Positions 41,158-50,161 of a stretch of DNA of 64,000 nucleotides are shown here, one piece after another (positions within the stretch are counted from its first letter, which is position 1; each line of letters opens with the position of its first letter). A program made the position numbers and the translations under genes. Below the pieces are notes generated by a model. That model searched no databases, was not told where the DNA came from, and worked only from the letters and a program-made list of their open reading frames with translations. The stretch is from Rossellomorea marisflavi. GTDB lineage: Bacteria > Bacillota > Bacilli > Bacillales > Bacillaceae_B. The stretch is taken from NCBI RefSeq assembly GCF_001274775.1, contig NZ_LGUE01000001.1, forward strand, positions 1,086,334 to 1,150,333, given 5' to 3'.

Positions 41158-42141
41158 TTATTTTTTCTTTTGCGGCGGCTCTTCCATCCATCCTCTTCTT
41201 ACGAACAGATCCAATCCAGTAGACCCAAACTTTAATATCTCGGTCACGAACATGGCGAATTGTACTCCGAGGTCCTTTCTTGTGGACATGGTAATGGCGT
41301 GACACATCGTACTTAGTCCCACTGCATTCGAGCTTGTAATGAAGAACACAAGAAGCTTATCGGAAAATGGTGATTCAGTGGAATTCGTTACTTCCATTGT
41401 TACCGGATACGTCGGGAATGCGTCATCTTCCATAATGATCTTGTTGAACGCGGTGATCTGTTTTTCACTGAGCTTCTTCCCTTTTTTCAAATAGTCACTC
41501 ACTTCCCGGTCCTTTACAACCTGCAGGAAGCCCTTTAATAGGACGAGGCCGATGCAGTTACGTTCGATGATGAAGAATAGTTCGCTCAATTCGAGTACAT
41601 TCAACGGCCGGTTTTCTCCAAGGATCTGACCGATCAAGGAAGGGTTCTCTTTTACAAACCCAACACGATCGGGATAGGGGATCTTCGGAGGACGGTCATA
41701 CACACCTTTTTCAAGCATAAGATTCAACGATGACTTATAAAGCTTCACACTTTTTGCCAACGAATCCTCAAAAAAAGACAGCACATCGGCTCGAGCCACC
41801 GTCTCTAGCAAGGAAGTGAAATGTTCGTTCGTCACTTGTCCTCCCCTGTACACAAAGCTCAATACGAAGATATCGGTGAAGAGAGGCGGGGCAGTCAGAT
41901 CGACATCAGCAGATGAAAATCCTTTCGGCACAGGAAACCCTTCATATTCGAATATGGACTTTAACTCCTGGATCCACCCTGTATTAGCATCTGCGTGCTG
42001 AACGAGAATATCCCTTATGGCCTCATCTTCCATATGGATGAGGAAATGCTGGTAAAAGCAATCCATCGCCGTACATTTCATATACGTGGTCCATAGGGCA
42101 GCAATCTCAGCCGTTGTGAGTTGAATATCTTTTATGCTCAT
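41158..42141 (-). CDS. DUF3231 family protein
   Basis: The 327-residue protein consists of two related helical halves: LTTAEIAALWTTYMKCTAMDCFYQHFLIHMED in the first and LNVLELSELFFIIERNCIGLVLLKGFL in the second. This is the DUF3231 architecture, which resembles a duplicated four-helix ferritin-like bundle. It is common in spore-formers and has no proven function; coat association has been suggested for some. The ATG at 42141 has AAAGGAG eight bases upstream. It is a single gene. Confidence 0.82.
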   Translation of the reverse strand: MSIKDIQLTTAEIAALWTTYMKCTAMDCFYQHFLIHMEDEAIRDILVQHADANTGWIQELKSIFEYEGFPVPKGFSSADVDLTAPPLFTDIFVLSFVYRGGQVTNEHFTSLLETVARADVLSFFEDSLAKSVKLYKSSLNLMLEKGVYDRPPKIPYPDRVGFVKENPSLIGQILGENRPLNVLELSELFFIIERNCIGLVLLKGFLQVVKDREVSDYLKKGKKLSEKQITAFNKIIMEDDAFPTYPVTMEVTNSTESPFSDKLLVFFITSSNAVGLSTMCHAITMSTRKDLGVQFAMFVTEILKFGSTGLDLFVRRGWMEEPPQKKK

Positions 42142-42212
42142 ACGGACCGCTCCTTTATCCTTTTTACTTAGTGTTGTCTTATTCCTAACATGTATTCGTA
42201 TCAGGTACATCA

Positions 42213-42246
42213 AAAAAAGGTGCTTCTCGAAAGAAGCACCTTTTTG
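42213..42246. terminator. Terminator near the zinc-finger gene
   Basis: AAAAAGGTGCTTCT with its complement (CGAA loop) immediately after the stop of the zinc-finger gene; it has T-runs on both strands. Confidence 0.85.
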
Positions 42247-42549
42247 CTATCGTTTAGTTGTGGGAACCTCGTAACGTACAAAGGTCGGAAGTGTGAAAGT
42301 GATACAGAAAACCACGACCAGTGCGACTCCGAATGTGGCTGGTTTTGACCAACCATTGGCAGGAGCCAAATAAAAAATGACCACCAGCGCCAAGAGCAGA
42401 ATCACAAAGGAAACGATGAATTTCGAAGTGAAGTTGATAGTATGTTTGGTGTTGCAATGACTGCATGTAATCGGTTTATAGGATTGCCAAATGGAAAATA
42501 AAACATCTTTCCAACGGAATGACCGACCGCATTTTTCACATTTTTGCAT
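42247..42549 (-). CDS. TIGR04104-family putative zinc-finger membrane protein
   Basis: The 100-residue protein starts MQKCEKCGRSFRWKDVLFSIW and has a second CSHC pair at about 29-32, giving a four-cysteine zinc ribbon. It is followed by two membrane segments (FIVSFVILLLALVVIFYLAP and ATFGVALVVVFCITFTLP). This matches the TIGR04104 family in Bacillus; the function is unknown. The ribosome site is GGAGG. It is single-gene, with a terminator at its end. Confidence 0.8.
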   Translation of the reverse strand: MQKCEKCGRSFRWKDVLFSIWQSYKPITCSHCNTKHTINFTSKFIVSFVILLLALVVIFYLAPANGWSKPATFGVALVVVFCITFTLPTFVRYEVPTTKR

Positions 42550-42635
42550 ATCTATTGAAGCCTCCTACAGTGATACTCTCCTTAGATTGTATCACTACAA
42601 TAGGCCGGGGGATAGATGGAATCCCGACTGTACTC

Positions 42636-43247
42636 CTATTTAACGAAATGATCATGGAACCAACGTGATGCCTCTTCCACTTCATCTCTCCTAAGCTCAT
42701 GACCGCCACTTGTCCAATAGTCGGTCACATCTGCACCTGATTCCCTCAAGTTCCGGACCAGCTCTTCCGTTTCCGGCTTGGGGATGATCGGATCCACCGT
42801 GCCTGCGCCGATGAAGACTGGAAGTTTTTCAAGTGCGGGAATTTCCACTCCTCTTCTCGGTACCATGGCATGAAAAAGAATCGCGCCCGCAAGAGAATCT
42901 TCATGATGATAGATCATGCTTCCTGCGATGTTCGCTCCGTTCGAGTATCCGATGGCGACCACCTGATCCCGATCGAACCCATACTCTCCCGCGCTATGAT
43001 CAATAAAGTCTTTCAATTCCTTCGTCCTGAAAACGAGATCCTCTTCGTCAAAAACCCCCTCTGCGAGCCGTGCGAAGAATCTTGGCATCCCGTTTTCACT
43101 GACATTCCCCTTCACGCTGAGAACAGATGCGCCGGGGGCAATCATATCAGCGAGAGGCAATAAATCACGCTCGTCCCCTCCTGTTCCATGCAATAGCAGA
43201 AGTGTCGGTGCGTTTTCTTTCGTTCCTTTTTGATAAATATGTTTCAT
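42636..43247 (-). CDS. mhqD: Alpha/beta-hydrolase MhqD (phospholipase/carboxylesterase family)
   Basis: The 203-residue soluble hydrolase begins MKHIYQKGTKENAPTLLLLH, with the oxyanion HGTGGDE motif. The nucleophile elbow is GYSNGAN (Ser near residue 102), acid D in GTVDPIIP and the histidine in GGHELRR. It matches MhqD of B. subtilis, encoded with the dioxygenase MhqE and induced by quinones and thiol-reactive electrophiles through MhqR. The dioxygenase gene lies 13 bases upstream. The natural ester or thioester is unknown. Confidence 0.88.
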   Translation of the reverse strand: MKHIYQKGTKENAPTLLLLHGTGGDERDLLPLADMIAPGASVLSVKGNVSENGMPRFFARLAEGVFDEEDLVFRTKELKDFIDHSAGEYGFDRDQVVAIGYSNGANIAGSMIYHHEDSLAGAILFHAMVPRRGVEIPALEKLPVFIGAGTVDPIIPKPETEELVRNLRESGADVTDYWTSGGHELRRDEVEEASRWFHDHFVK

Positions 43248-43260
43248 GGTCTCATCCTCC

Positions 43261-44232
43261 TTAGGATAAAGGTTTTAATGACTGTTCAATCTCAATGCGC
43301 CTTGGTTCAAGATGCGGGGGAAGAGCCAGTGATTCTCCTAGCGACTCCAACTCTTCGTCTTGGTCGAATCCCGGTCCATCCGTAGCAAGTTCGAAAAGGA
43401 TTCCATTCGGATCGCGGAAGTAAAGGGATCTGAAGTAGTACCTGTCAACGAATCCCGAGTTTGCATAGCCAGACTTGTTGATTCGGTCAATCCATTTACG
43501 TAGTTCCATTTCATCTTCCACCCTCAGTGCAAGATGGTGAACGCTGCCTCGTCCCGGTCTTTCACCTGGGAGATCCTTGCGCTCTTCTAAGAAAATTTCA
43601 CTACCCGTTCCGCCTTCCCCTGTTTCAAATACCCTGATATCCTTTTGACCATCCACAGGGGAAGCAAAGGACCTTGTTTCCCTAAAGCCAAGGATTTCGG
43701 TTAACACCCTGGCTGTCCGTTCACTCCTTGATACCGTCAGTTGGACCGGCCCGAGACCGGTGATGCCAAAGCGAGCAGGCACTGACGCCTTTTCCCAAGG
43801 GATTCCTCCAGGGACACCCGTATTTTTTTCATCCGAAACGAGCATCAATCTCTGACCCTCGGGGTCCCGGAAGGACATCGACGCACGTCCGGTGCGTACT
43901 GAAATGCTTTCATGTTCCACGCCAAGCTGTCTAAATCGATCTTCCCAATAAGCAAGTGCTTGATCATCCTTTACCCTAAAAGAGGTCATGGATATACTAT
44001 TCGTGCCGTAATGGGTCCTGGCAGCGGGAGGTATTTCAAAAAAAGTAAAATCCGTACCGGGATTTCCACGTTCATCTGCATAAAAAAGATGATACACCGA
44101 TGGATCATCCTGATTTACTGTTTTCTTTATTAATCTCATGCCAAGCACACTTGTATAAAAATCCAGGTTTTTGCGCGCATTCGCAGTGATGGCCGACACA
44201 TGGTGATGTCCCTTGATTGCTTTTACCTCCAT
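43261..44232 (-). CDS. mhqE: Ring-cleaving dioxygenase MhqE/MhqO type
   Basis: The 323-residue protein has two vicinal-oxygen-chelate (glyoxalase-like) halves, each with a GxHH-type start: KGHHHVSAITANARKNLDFY at the N-terminus and later SVHHLALRVEDEMELRKWID. It carries a GFVDRYYFRSLYFRDPNGILFELATDGPG segment with the late Glu. MhqE and MhqO in B. subtilis are extradiol dioxygenases for quinone or catechol detoxification. It heads the mhqED operon. An MhqR-like operator overlaps its promoter (44270-44287). Start behind AAAAGGAGGGG. Confidence 0.88.
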   Translation of the reverse strand: MEVKAIKGHHHVSAITANARKNLDFYTSVLGMRLIKKTVNQDDPSVYHLFYADERGNPGTDFTFFEIPPAARTHYGTNSISMTSFRVKDDQALAYWEDRFRQLGVEHESISVRTGRASMSFRDPEGQRLMLVSDEKNTGVPGGIPWEKASVPARFGITGLGPVQLTVSRSERTARVLTEILGFRETRSFASPVDGQKDIRVFETGEGGTGSEIFLEERKDLPGERPGRGSVHHLALRVEDEMELRKWIDRINKSGYANSGFVDRYYFRSLYFRDPNGILFELATDGPGFDQDEELESLGESLALPPHLEPRRIEIEQSLKPLS

Positions 44233-44257
44233 GTTGTCCCCTCCTTTTAGTGAAAGT

Positions 44258-44307
44258 ATAACCGAAAATTATCTTTAATTCAAGATATCAGAAGTCAAAA
44301 TAAAGAG
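44258..44307 (-). promoter_or_regulatory. mhqED promoter with MhqR-type operator
   Basis: TATCTTTAATTCAAGATA at 44270-44287 is an 18-bp near-palindrome with one mismatch. It matches my recollection of the B. subtilis MhqR box (ATCT...AGAT around AATTC). It lies between TTGACT and GATAAT on the minus strand (19-base spacer), upstream of the mhqE ribosome site. Confidence 0.75.
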
Positions 44308-44341
44308 AAAGCAGGATTGCTTTCTCTAATTCCTCCCATAT

Positions 44342-45175
44342 TCAGAGCCTGTTTAGTGCTTGGGAAAGAGTGGAGGTGATGGTGAGATTATCAAATTTCA
44401 ATCCCAACTGAACGGCTGTCTGGGCGATTTCAGGTCTGAGTCCGGACAGAATGGGTTTGACACCTATGAGCTGAAGAGCGTCCATCAGATTGAACAGCTG
44501 ATGCGCCACCATCGTGTCGATCAGGACCACTCCCGATAAATCGATGAAAAGTTGAGAGACACCTTTCTCGACGCATTGTTCAAGGGCGCTTTCAAGAATA
44601 TACTCAGCCCTCGTGGGTTCGATATTGCCCACAAGTGGAAGCAGGGCAGTCTGATCATTCAGCTTGATCACAGGAGAACTCAGCTCATTTATGACTTCCT
44701 GTTGAGCCTGGAGCTGTTTATTCACTACTGCCGTCTGCATTTCTACGAACCGGACCATTGCGTGATCGAACGATTGAACCAACAGTTTCCACCATTCATT
44801 AAAAACATCAAATCCGTCTTCTTCAGAGGCCCACCTATTTTTGAATTCTTGTAAGAAGCCGAGGTATTGCTCCCTTACCCTTACAAACTCTTTCAGGATA
44901 TGATGATTCGGCGTGTCGATGTGTTCTTTGTCTTCTGCAATCGACAGAATCCATTTATCCAGATCTTGTTCGAACTCAAGTCGCTCTTTAATAAAAATAC
45001 TGCATAGAATCCCATGGAATTCAAAATTTTGATTTTTAAGATTTTCGATTACTTGTGGATTTGATGAGGAATACACCCCGGATGTATTGCTTTTATCAAG
45101 TGAATTATACCAGTCGTCCGTTAACTGTTTTGCCCTCTCGATTAAAAATTCGTAAAAATCCTGATTGCTTGGCAT
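44342..45175 (-). CDS. RsbR-family stressosome protein (STAS domain)
   Basis: The 277-residue protein has a non-haem globin-like N-terminal domain (about 1-140) and a C-terminal STAS domain (about 165-277). Two conserved threonines stand at positions matched by RsbRA phosphorylation sites: T221 in GVVLIDTMVAH and T253 in RPEIAQTAVQLG. RsbR proteins build the stressosome with RsbS and RsbT and sense stress upstream of sigma-B. This is a stand-alone paralogue of the RsbRB/RC/RD type. A sigma-B-like GGGTAG sits upstream (45253-45258) with a poorly spaced GTTTAA, so sigma-B control is only suspected. Confidence 0.88.
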   Translation of the reverse strand: MPSNQDFYEFLIERAKQLTDDWYNSLDKSNTSGVYSSSNPQVIENLKNQNFEFHGILCSIFIKERLEFEQDLDKWILSIAEDKEHIDTPNHHILKEFVRVREQYLGFLQEFKNRWASEEDGFDVFNEWWKLLVQSFDHAMVRFVEMQTAVVNKQLQAQQEVINELSSPVIKLNDQTALLPLVGNIEPTRAEYILESALEQCVEKGVSQLFIDLSGVVLIDTMVAHQLFNLMDALQLIGVKPILSGLRPEIAQTAVQLGLKFDNLTITSTLSQALNRL

Positions 45176-45403
45176 GGTGCTCCTCCTTGCGACAGGGGAA
45201 TTCCCCTAGTCCTGTATGTATGAACTATTTAAGCATTTGCGGCTTTTATCCTCTACCCTGCAGGTTCATTAAACTAACCCGTTTGATGATATTAGTATAT
45301 CTGAAGTCTTTCACATTTTACCAGCACCAAACTCTTTAATACTAGCCTGACATTGAACTTTCGACAAATTTTTTTTTAAACCGTGAGAATTTGAAAATAC
45401 TTC

Positions 45404-45432
45404 TCTACAATTCCAATTATAAAGTATATAAT
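45404..45432 (+). promoter_or_regulatory. Sigma-A-like promoter of the 69-aa sigma-region gene
   Basis: TCTACA (45404-45409), 17 bases, TATAAT (45427-45432), about 120 bases before the TTG start. The remainder of 45176-45554 has no other gene. Confidence 0.55.
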
Positions 45433-45554
45433 AGAAATAATAGATTGAATATTTAAACGAATCCCTGTATGGTGTTTGTTGATACCTTTCCTTCCTGCAT
45501 CGGGGTAGATCTCCATCCTGAAGACGGCCAATCCATTGAAGGGGGATGAAACAA

Positions 45555-45764
45555 TTGAAAGAGAAGCTGTCGAGACACTATATCGAATTATTGGCCATCC
45601 AAAGCGCCTGTCGATTTTGTAAGTCGCTGGAATTAGCTCCCACCCTTGAAAACCTCGCGATGATCAGCGGTTTTTCAGAAGAAAAAATTTTGATCATCAT
45701 GGAATCATCGTATCAATCACCTGAATTTTTAAGACTTCCCAAAAAGAATCTGACATCCCACTGA
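45555..45764 (+). CDS. Tiny protein resembling sigma-70 region 3
   Basis: The TTG at 45555 has AAGGGGG nine bases upstream; an ATG at 45546 is too close to it. The 69-residue product includes CRFCKSLELAPTLENLAMIS then GFSEEKILIIMESS, which lines up with the region-3 pattern of sigma factors (a rich-Pro turn, then an EIAxxLGVSEEEVLE-like helix). The match with sigma-B region 3 is weak but clear in phase. It has two cysteines (C..C at CRFC) not seen in sigma factors. It lies between two divergent RsbR genes, so it might bind the sigma-B system; this is inference. Confidence 0.55.
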   Translation: MKEKLSRHYIELLAIQSACRFCKSLELAPTLENLAMISGFSEEKILIIMESSYQSPEFLRLPKKNLTSH

Positions 45765-45822
45765 CCCCTTTTTACCTTCACGAAATACTATAATCCCTAT
45801 TCAAAAAATACAATTATATTGT

Positions 45823-45847
45823 GTTTATTTATTCCCCCGACGGGTAT
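45823..45847 (+). promoter_or_regulatory. Sigma-B promoter of the second RsbR gene
   Basis: GTTTAT (45823-45828), 13 bases, GGGTAT (45842-45847): near-perfect match to the sigma-B consensus GTTTAA-N12/15-GGGTAT, 42 bases before the ATG. Confidence 0.8.
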
Positions 45848-45888
45848 AGATAACGAGAGATCGAACTCTATACGAAAGCGAGAGACAT

Positions 45889-46695
45889 ATGGACACAAAC
45901 CTCATCCATCAACACCTCACCCTTGAATTGAGCGAGCAGATCGCTGAGGAGTGGGCAAAAGGTTCACCCCAAAGCGACAACCTGAAGGAGGGACTGATCG
46001 AGTTCATCCTTCTTCTTCGTTCCAAGCCTTTGCCTTCCGATGAGAAAATTATTGGTTGGGCTGAAAAAGCAGTCGATGAAAGATTGGGTCTTTTCAGGAC
46101 ACCCCGTTTGGAAATTCACGAGCTGAATAGGCTTAAACGCATCTTTGTTGATAAGGTAAAGGAAACCCTACCTGATGCATTCGTAGCAGACCCTGTCTTC
46201 CTGGAATGGTTGCTAGGGGTCAACCGAATATTCGACAAGGTGACCGATGTGTTCCTCTGCACTTTTGAAATCCATTCCGACCGGATTTTGTCCGGTCAAC
46301 AAGAGCTGATCAGTGAGTTGAGCAGCCCGATCATTGAAGTAGCTCCAAAAGTCGGCATCCTTCCTTTGATCGGGGACATTGACACTCACCGGGCAAAAGC
46401 AATCCTCACCCATTCACTCGAGGACAGTTTAAAAAAAGAGCTGGACCTTCTATTCATCGACTTATCAGGCGTAGCAATCGTTGATACAATGGTGGCTCAG
46501 CAGCTTTTCAGGATCATTACCGCACTCAACCTCATCGGAGTGGACATCGTTTTGTCAGGAATCAGGCCGGAAGTCGCTCAAACAGCTGTTCAAATGGGCA
46601 TTGATTTTTCATCTTTGGAAGTGAAGCCGACGATCGCCATTGCACTTCAGGAAATGGGTTTTACATTTGTACATAAAACAACGGAAATCCTTTAA
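45889..46695 (+). CDS. RsbR-family stressosome protein, second paralogue
   Basis: The 268-residue protein has the same layout as the divergent gene at 44.3 kb: an N-terminal globin-like sensor domain and a C-terminal STAS domain. The conserved threonines are in GVAIVDTMVAQQLF and RPEVAQTAVQMG. It would join the stressosome that controls RsbT and hence sigma-B. Unlike the first gene it has a clear sigma-B promoter, so it forms a feedback loop: sigma-B raises the level of a stressosome subunit. The ribosome site is weak (GCGAGAG). A perfect terminator follows. Confidence 0.88.
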   Translation: MDTNLIHQHLTLELSEQIAEEWAKGSPQSDNLKEGLIEFILLLRSKPLPSDEKIIGWAEKAVDERLGLFRTPRLEIHELNRLKRIFVDKVKETLPDAFVADPVFLEWLLGVNRIFDKVTDVFLCTFEIHSDRILSGQQELISELSSPIIEVAPKVGILPLIGDIDTHRAKAILTHSLEDSLKKELDLLFIDLSGVAIVDTMVAQQLFRIITALNLIGVDIVLSGIRPEVAQTAVQMGIDFSSLEVKPTIAIALQEMGFTFVHKTTEIL

Positions 46696-46713
46696 AGGAT
46701 TTCCGTTGTTTTT
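46676..46713. terminator. Bidirectional terminator
   Basis: AAAACAACGGAAATCC with its exact complement and a TTTA loop, between the convergent RsbR and metH genes. Confidence 0.92.
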
Positions 46714-46714
46714 T

Positions 46715-49700
46715 CTATAGGACATTAAAATATCGCGCTTCCGGATGGGCGAATACCATGGCAGTGACGGATGCTTCAGGTTCCATCATGCACCCATCGG
46801 TGAGGTGGATGCCGATGCGCTCGGGCTGAATCAGTTTGAAAAGCTTGCTCTGATCTTCCAGATCGGGACAAGCGGGATAACCAAAAGAAAATCTTTGCCC
46901 CTGATACTTTGTCCTGAATCGATCTTGCATGCTCATATCGACTGGGTCAGGGAACCCCCATCTGCTTCTCATCATTTCATGAACTCTTTCCGCCAGACCT
47001 TCAGCGGTTTCCAGTGCTAACGCTTGGAGTGCGTGGCTTTCCAGGAATCTTCCTTCCTCCTTTAGTTTTTTGGCCCACTGTCTGATTCCATATCCTGCTG
47101 TGACGGCAAAGAAGCCTACGTAGTCCATCTCTCCACTTTCAACCGGCCTCAAGTAATCTGAAAGGCAGAGATGCTGATTTCCTTTTTGTCTAGGGAAATG
47201 GAATGTTTCAATGATCTTCTGATGATCTTCGGGATCATAAATCAGAACGTCCTCCCCAGATGCCTGTGCCGGGAAGAACCGATAGAGAGCAGACGCTTGG
47301 ATCAGTCCGTCCTCTTTCGCCTTTAAAAATAAATCATCAACCATCTTCTTAAGTCCGACCGTCCGCTCGTCTCCTTCAGCCAGGAGTCTTGTAATTTTCC
47401 CTTTAATTCCGAGATGGTGGCCGAGAAGCATCTGCTCATTGATATATGGACGGATATGATCAAGTGAAAATTCCCGTATAATATGATCGTTATAGTCTGA
47501 CGGGATGAAGACATCGACGTCGGTTGATACCTCAGAACGGACCTTTACCGCGAGACCTCCGCCTTCCTCCTCTTTTATGGCAACCGGTTCAGTATGTGCA
47601 GCGAGGGCCAGTGACCGTTTTTGTTCCAGCTCTTTTCTTTTATCTACATCTTGAATACCATTCATGATGCTGAGACCATCCATGGCATCCTTGGCATATA
47701 ACACCAGACCGGCATATTCTTTGGCAATTTTCGTAGAGGTGAATTTGCGGGTAAGAGCGGCCCCTCCTACGACAATGGGAACATCAATTCCCGTTTGCTT
47801 CATATCATGGGCAGTAATGACCATCTGCTGAGCAGATTTCACGAGGAGTCCCGATAAACCGACGATGTCGGGTTTTTCTTTTTTTATGACCTCAATGAGC
47901 TCCTGAGGCGCCACTTTGATTCCTAGGTCATGCACCTCATAGCCGTTGTTACTGAGGATGATGTCAACAAGATTCTTACCAATATCATGTACATCCCCTT
48001 TCACAGTGGCAAGGATGACCTTTCCTTTAGAAGATGAAGATTCGCTTTGCTCCATGTGGGGTTCAAGGAAGGCTACAGATGCTTTCATCACTTCTGCACT
48101 CTGCAGGACTTCTGCAACAATGAGTTGATTGTCGTTGAAGAGCCTTCCCACTTCACTCATTCCTGCCATCAAAGGGCCATTTATGATGGATAGGGGTGAG
48201 TCATATTTTTGTAGTGCTTCTTCCAGATCCGGCAAAAGTCCTTCTTTTGTGCCCTCCACTACATAGTGCCCCAGCCTCTCTTCAAGGGACATGGTATTGA
48301 CGGGAACCTTCGATTCTTTCTTCTTCCCTCGGTAGAAGGCAGTGAATTCTGCAAGGTTGGCATCGGTGGTATCAAAAAGCAACCGTTCCGCCATCTTCAC
48401 CTCTTCTTCGGGAATGGACGCAAATCGTTCGAGTTTTTCCGTATTGACGATGGCGTAGTCCAGTCCTGCCTTCGTACAATGATAAAGATAAACAGCATTC
48501 AGGACCTCTCTTCCCACCGGCGGGAGCCCGAAGGACACATTGCTCACACCGAGAATATGCGGACACTCGGGTAGCACCTCCTTGATCCTCCTGATCCCTT
48601 CAATCGTTGCCGAAGCCGAACCGATATACTGTTCGTCCCCTGTACCAACAGGGAATACGAGGGGATCGAATATGATATCTTCTGAACGGATACCGTATTT
48701 ACCGGTCAAAAGCTTGTGTGAACGCTTTGCGATTTCCACCTTGCGCTCTGCACTGACGGCCATCCCTTCCTCATCAATGGTTCCCACCACTATGGCTGCT
48801 CCGTATTTTTTCACAAGGCCAGCCACCTTCTCAAAGCGCTCTTCCCCATCCTCAAGATTGACTGAATTGATGATCACCTTCCCTTGTATGAACCGGAGAG
48901 CACCCTCCATCACCTCTTCATCCGTTGAATCGATAACGAGGGGAACCTTCACTTTTTTAACAGCTTCCTGGATGAAGATGTTCATATCTTCAGCTTCATC
49001 ACGGTCAGGGTCGGCAAGACAGATATCGATCACCTGCGCCCCATTCTTCACCTGTGCACGGGCAACCTCCGATGCTTCTTCGATCTTCCCTTCTGAAATC
49101 AACCTTTTGAATTTTCTTGATCCGATGACATTGGTTCTTTCCCCTACCAAGATGGGGCGATTATCGGGATCGTCGTAGATAAAGGGCTCGATGCCAGATA
49201 CCGCGTGGGGATGAGCTTCTTCCGGTAGTCGCGGTGGCAGATCCTTCACTGCTTCACGAATGGCATGGATGTGTTCTGGTGTCGTACCGCAACAGCCTCC
49301 CACAAGATTCAACCAGCCTTTTTCTGCAAATCCTTTCATCTTGACGCTTAAAGAAGCAGGCGTTTCGTTGTAATGGCCTTCTTCATCCGGAAGCCCTGCG
49401 TTTGGGTAGCAGCTCACATACGAGGATGAAAGTCCCGAGAGCGTCCTCAGGTGATCGGTCATGAATTCTGGTCCCGTTGCGCAATTCAACCCCACTACAA
49501 GGGGATTCAAATGCTCAAGTGATAAGTAGAACGCTTCGATATTCTGACCGGCAAGCGTCGTGCCCATAGGCTCGATGGTTCCGGAAAGAAGGATTGGGAT
49601 TTCTCTGCCTGCAGTGGAAAAGGCCTGTCTGATCCCTAAGTTTGCCGCCTTGACGTTCAGGGCGTCCTGACTCGTTTCGAGGAGAAGGACATCCACTCCA

Positions 49701-50161
49701 CCAGCAAGTAGGCCTTCTGCCTGAACTTTGTAATCATCGGCCAGTTCATCGAATGTGATCCCGCCCGTTACAGATAACGTTTTCGTGGTTGGCCCCATCG
49801 CTCCAGCAACGAACCTTGGCCAATCTGGCGTGCTAAATGCATCTACTGCCTTCCTTGCAAGTTCTGCAGCCACACGGTTGATCTCATACGCTTTATGTCC
49901 GATCCCATATTCCTCCAAAACGACAGGGGTCCCTCCGAATGTATTGGTCTCTACGATATCCGCACCTGCACGCAAGTATTCAGAATGAATATGGGTGATA
50001 ACGTCTGGAGCCGTCAACACCAAATGTTCATTACATCCGTCAAGATCTTCCCCACCGAAATCATCCGGAGAGAGATCTGCTTGCTGAAGCATCGTGCCCA
50101 TCGCACCGTCAAGAATCATTATTTTCTTCTTGAGCTGTTGTTCAAACAATGTTGTGGTCAT
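46715..50161 (-). CDS. metH: Cobalamin-dependent methionine synthase
   Basis: The 1148-residue enzyme transfers a methyl group from 5-methyl-tetrahydrofolate to homocysteine through cobalamin. Modules in order: homocysteine domain ([23 protein letters not shown] zinc cysteines), pterin-binding domain ([18 protein letters not shown]), B12 domains with cobalt ligand motif DVHDIGKN and GLSGLLVKS, and a C-terminal reactivation domain ([23 protein letters not shown]). The start MTTTLFEQQ at 50161 has AGAGGG nine bases upstream. It overlaps the 3' end of yitJ by 20 bases, so it is the last gene of metI-metC-yitJ-metH. Confidence 0.95.
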   Translation of the reverse strand: MTTTLFEQQLKKKIMILDGAMGTMLQQADLSPDDFGGEDLDGCNEHLVLTAPDVITHIHSEYLRAGADIVETNTFGGTPVVLEEYGIGHKAYEINRVAAELARKAVDAFSTPDWPRFVAGAMGPTTKTLSVTGGITFDELADDYKVQAEGLLAGGVDVLLLETSQDALNVKAANLGIRQAFSTAGREIPILLSGTIEPMGTTLAGQNIEAFYLSLEHLNPLVVGLNCATGPEFMTDHLRTLSGLSSSYVSCYPNAGLPDEEGHYNETPASLSVKMKGFAEKGWLNLVGGCCGTTPEHIHAIREAVKDLPPRLPEEAHPHAVSGIEPFIYDDPDNRPILVGERTNVIGSRKFKRLISEGKIEEASEVARAQVKNGAQVIDICLADPDRDEAEDMNIFIQEAVKKVKVPLVIDSTDEEVMEGALRFIQGKVIINSVNLEDGEERFEKVAGLVKKYGAAIVVGTIDEEGMAVSAERKVEIAKRSHKLLTGKYGIRSEDIIFDPLVFPVGTGDEQYIGSASATIEGIRRIKEVLPECPHILGVSNVSFGLPPVGREVLNAVYLYHCTKAGLDYAIVNTEKLERFASIPEEEVKMAERLLFDTTDANLAEFTAFYRGKKKESKVPVNTMSLEERLGHYVVEGTKEGLLPDLEEALQKYDSPLSIINGPLMAGMSEVGRLFNDNQLIVAEVLQSAEVMKASVAFLEPHMEQSESSSSKGKVILATVKGDVHDIGKNLVDIILSNNGYEVHDLGIKVAPQELIEVIKKEKPDIVGLSGLLVKSAQQMVITAHDMKQTGIDVPIVVGGAALTRKFTSTKIAKEYAGLVLYAKDAMDGLSIMNGIQDVDKRKELEQKRSLALAAHTEPVAIKEEEGGGLAVKVRSEVSTDVDVFIPSDYNDHIIREFSLDHIRPYINEQMLLGHHLGIKGKITRLLAEGDERTVGLKKMVDDLFLKAKEDGLIQASALYRFFPAQASGEDVLIYDPEDHQKIIETFHFPRQKGNQHLCLSDYLRPVESGEMDYVGFFAVTAGYGIRQWAKKLKEEGRFLESHALQALALETAEGLAERVHEMMRSRWGFPDPVDMSMQDRFRTKYQGQRFSFGYPACPDLEDQSKLFKLIQPERIGIHLTDGCMMEPEASVTAMVFAHPEARYFNVL

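Noticed and set aside
45253..45274. Sigma-B promoter for the first RsbR gene
   Set aside because: GGGTAG and GTTTAA are only 10 bases apart, shorter than the 12-15 required; kept only as a weak remark.
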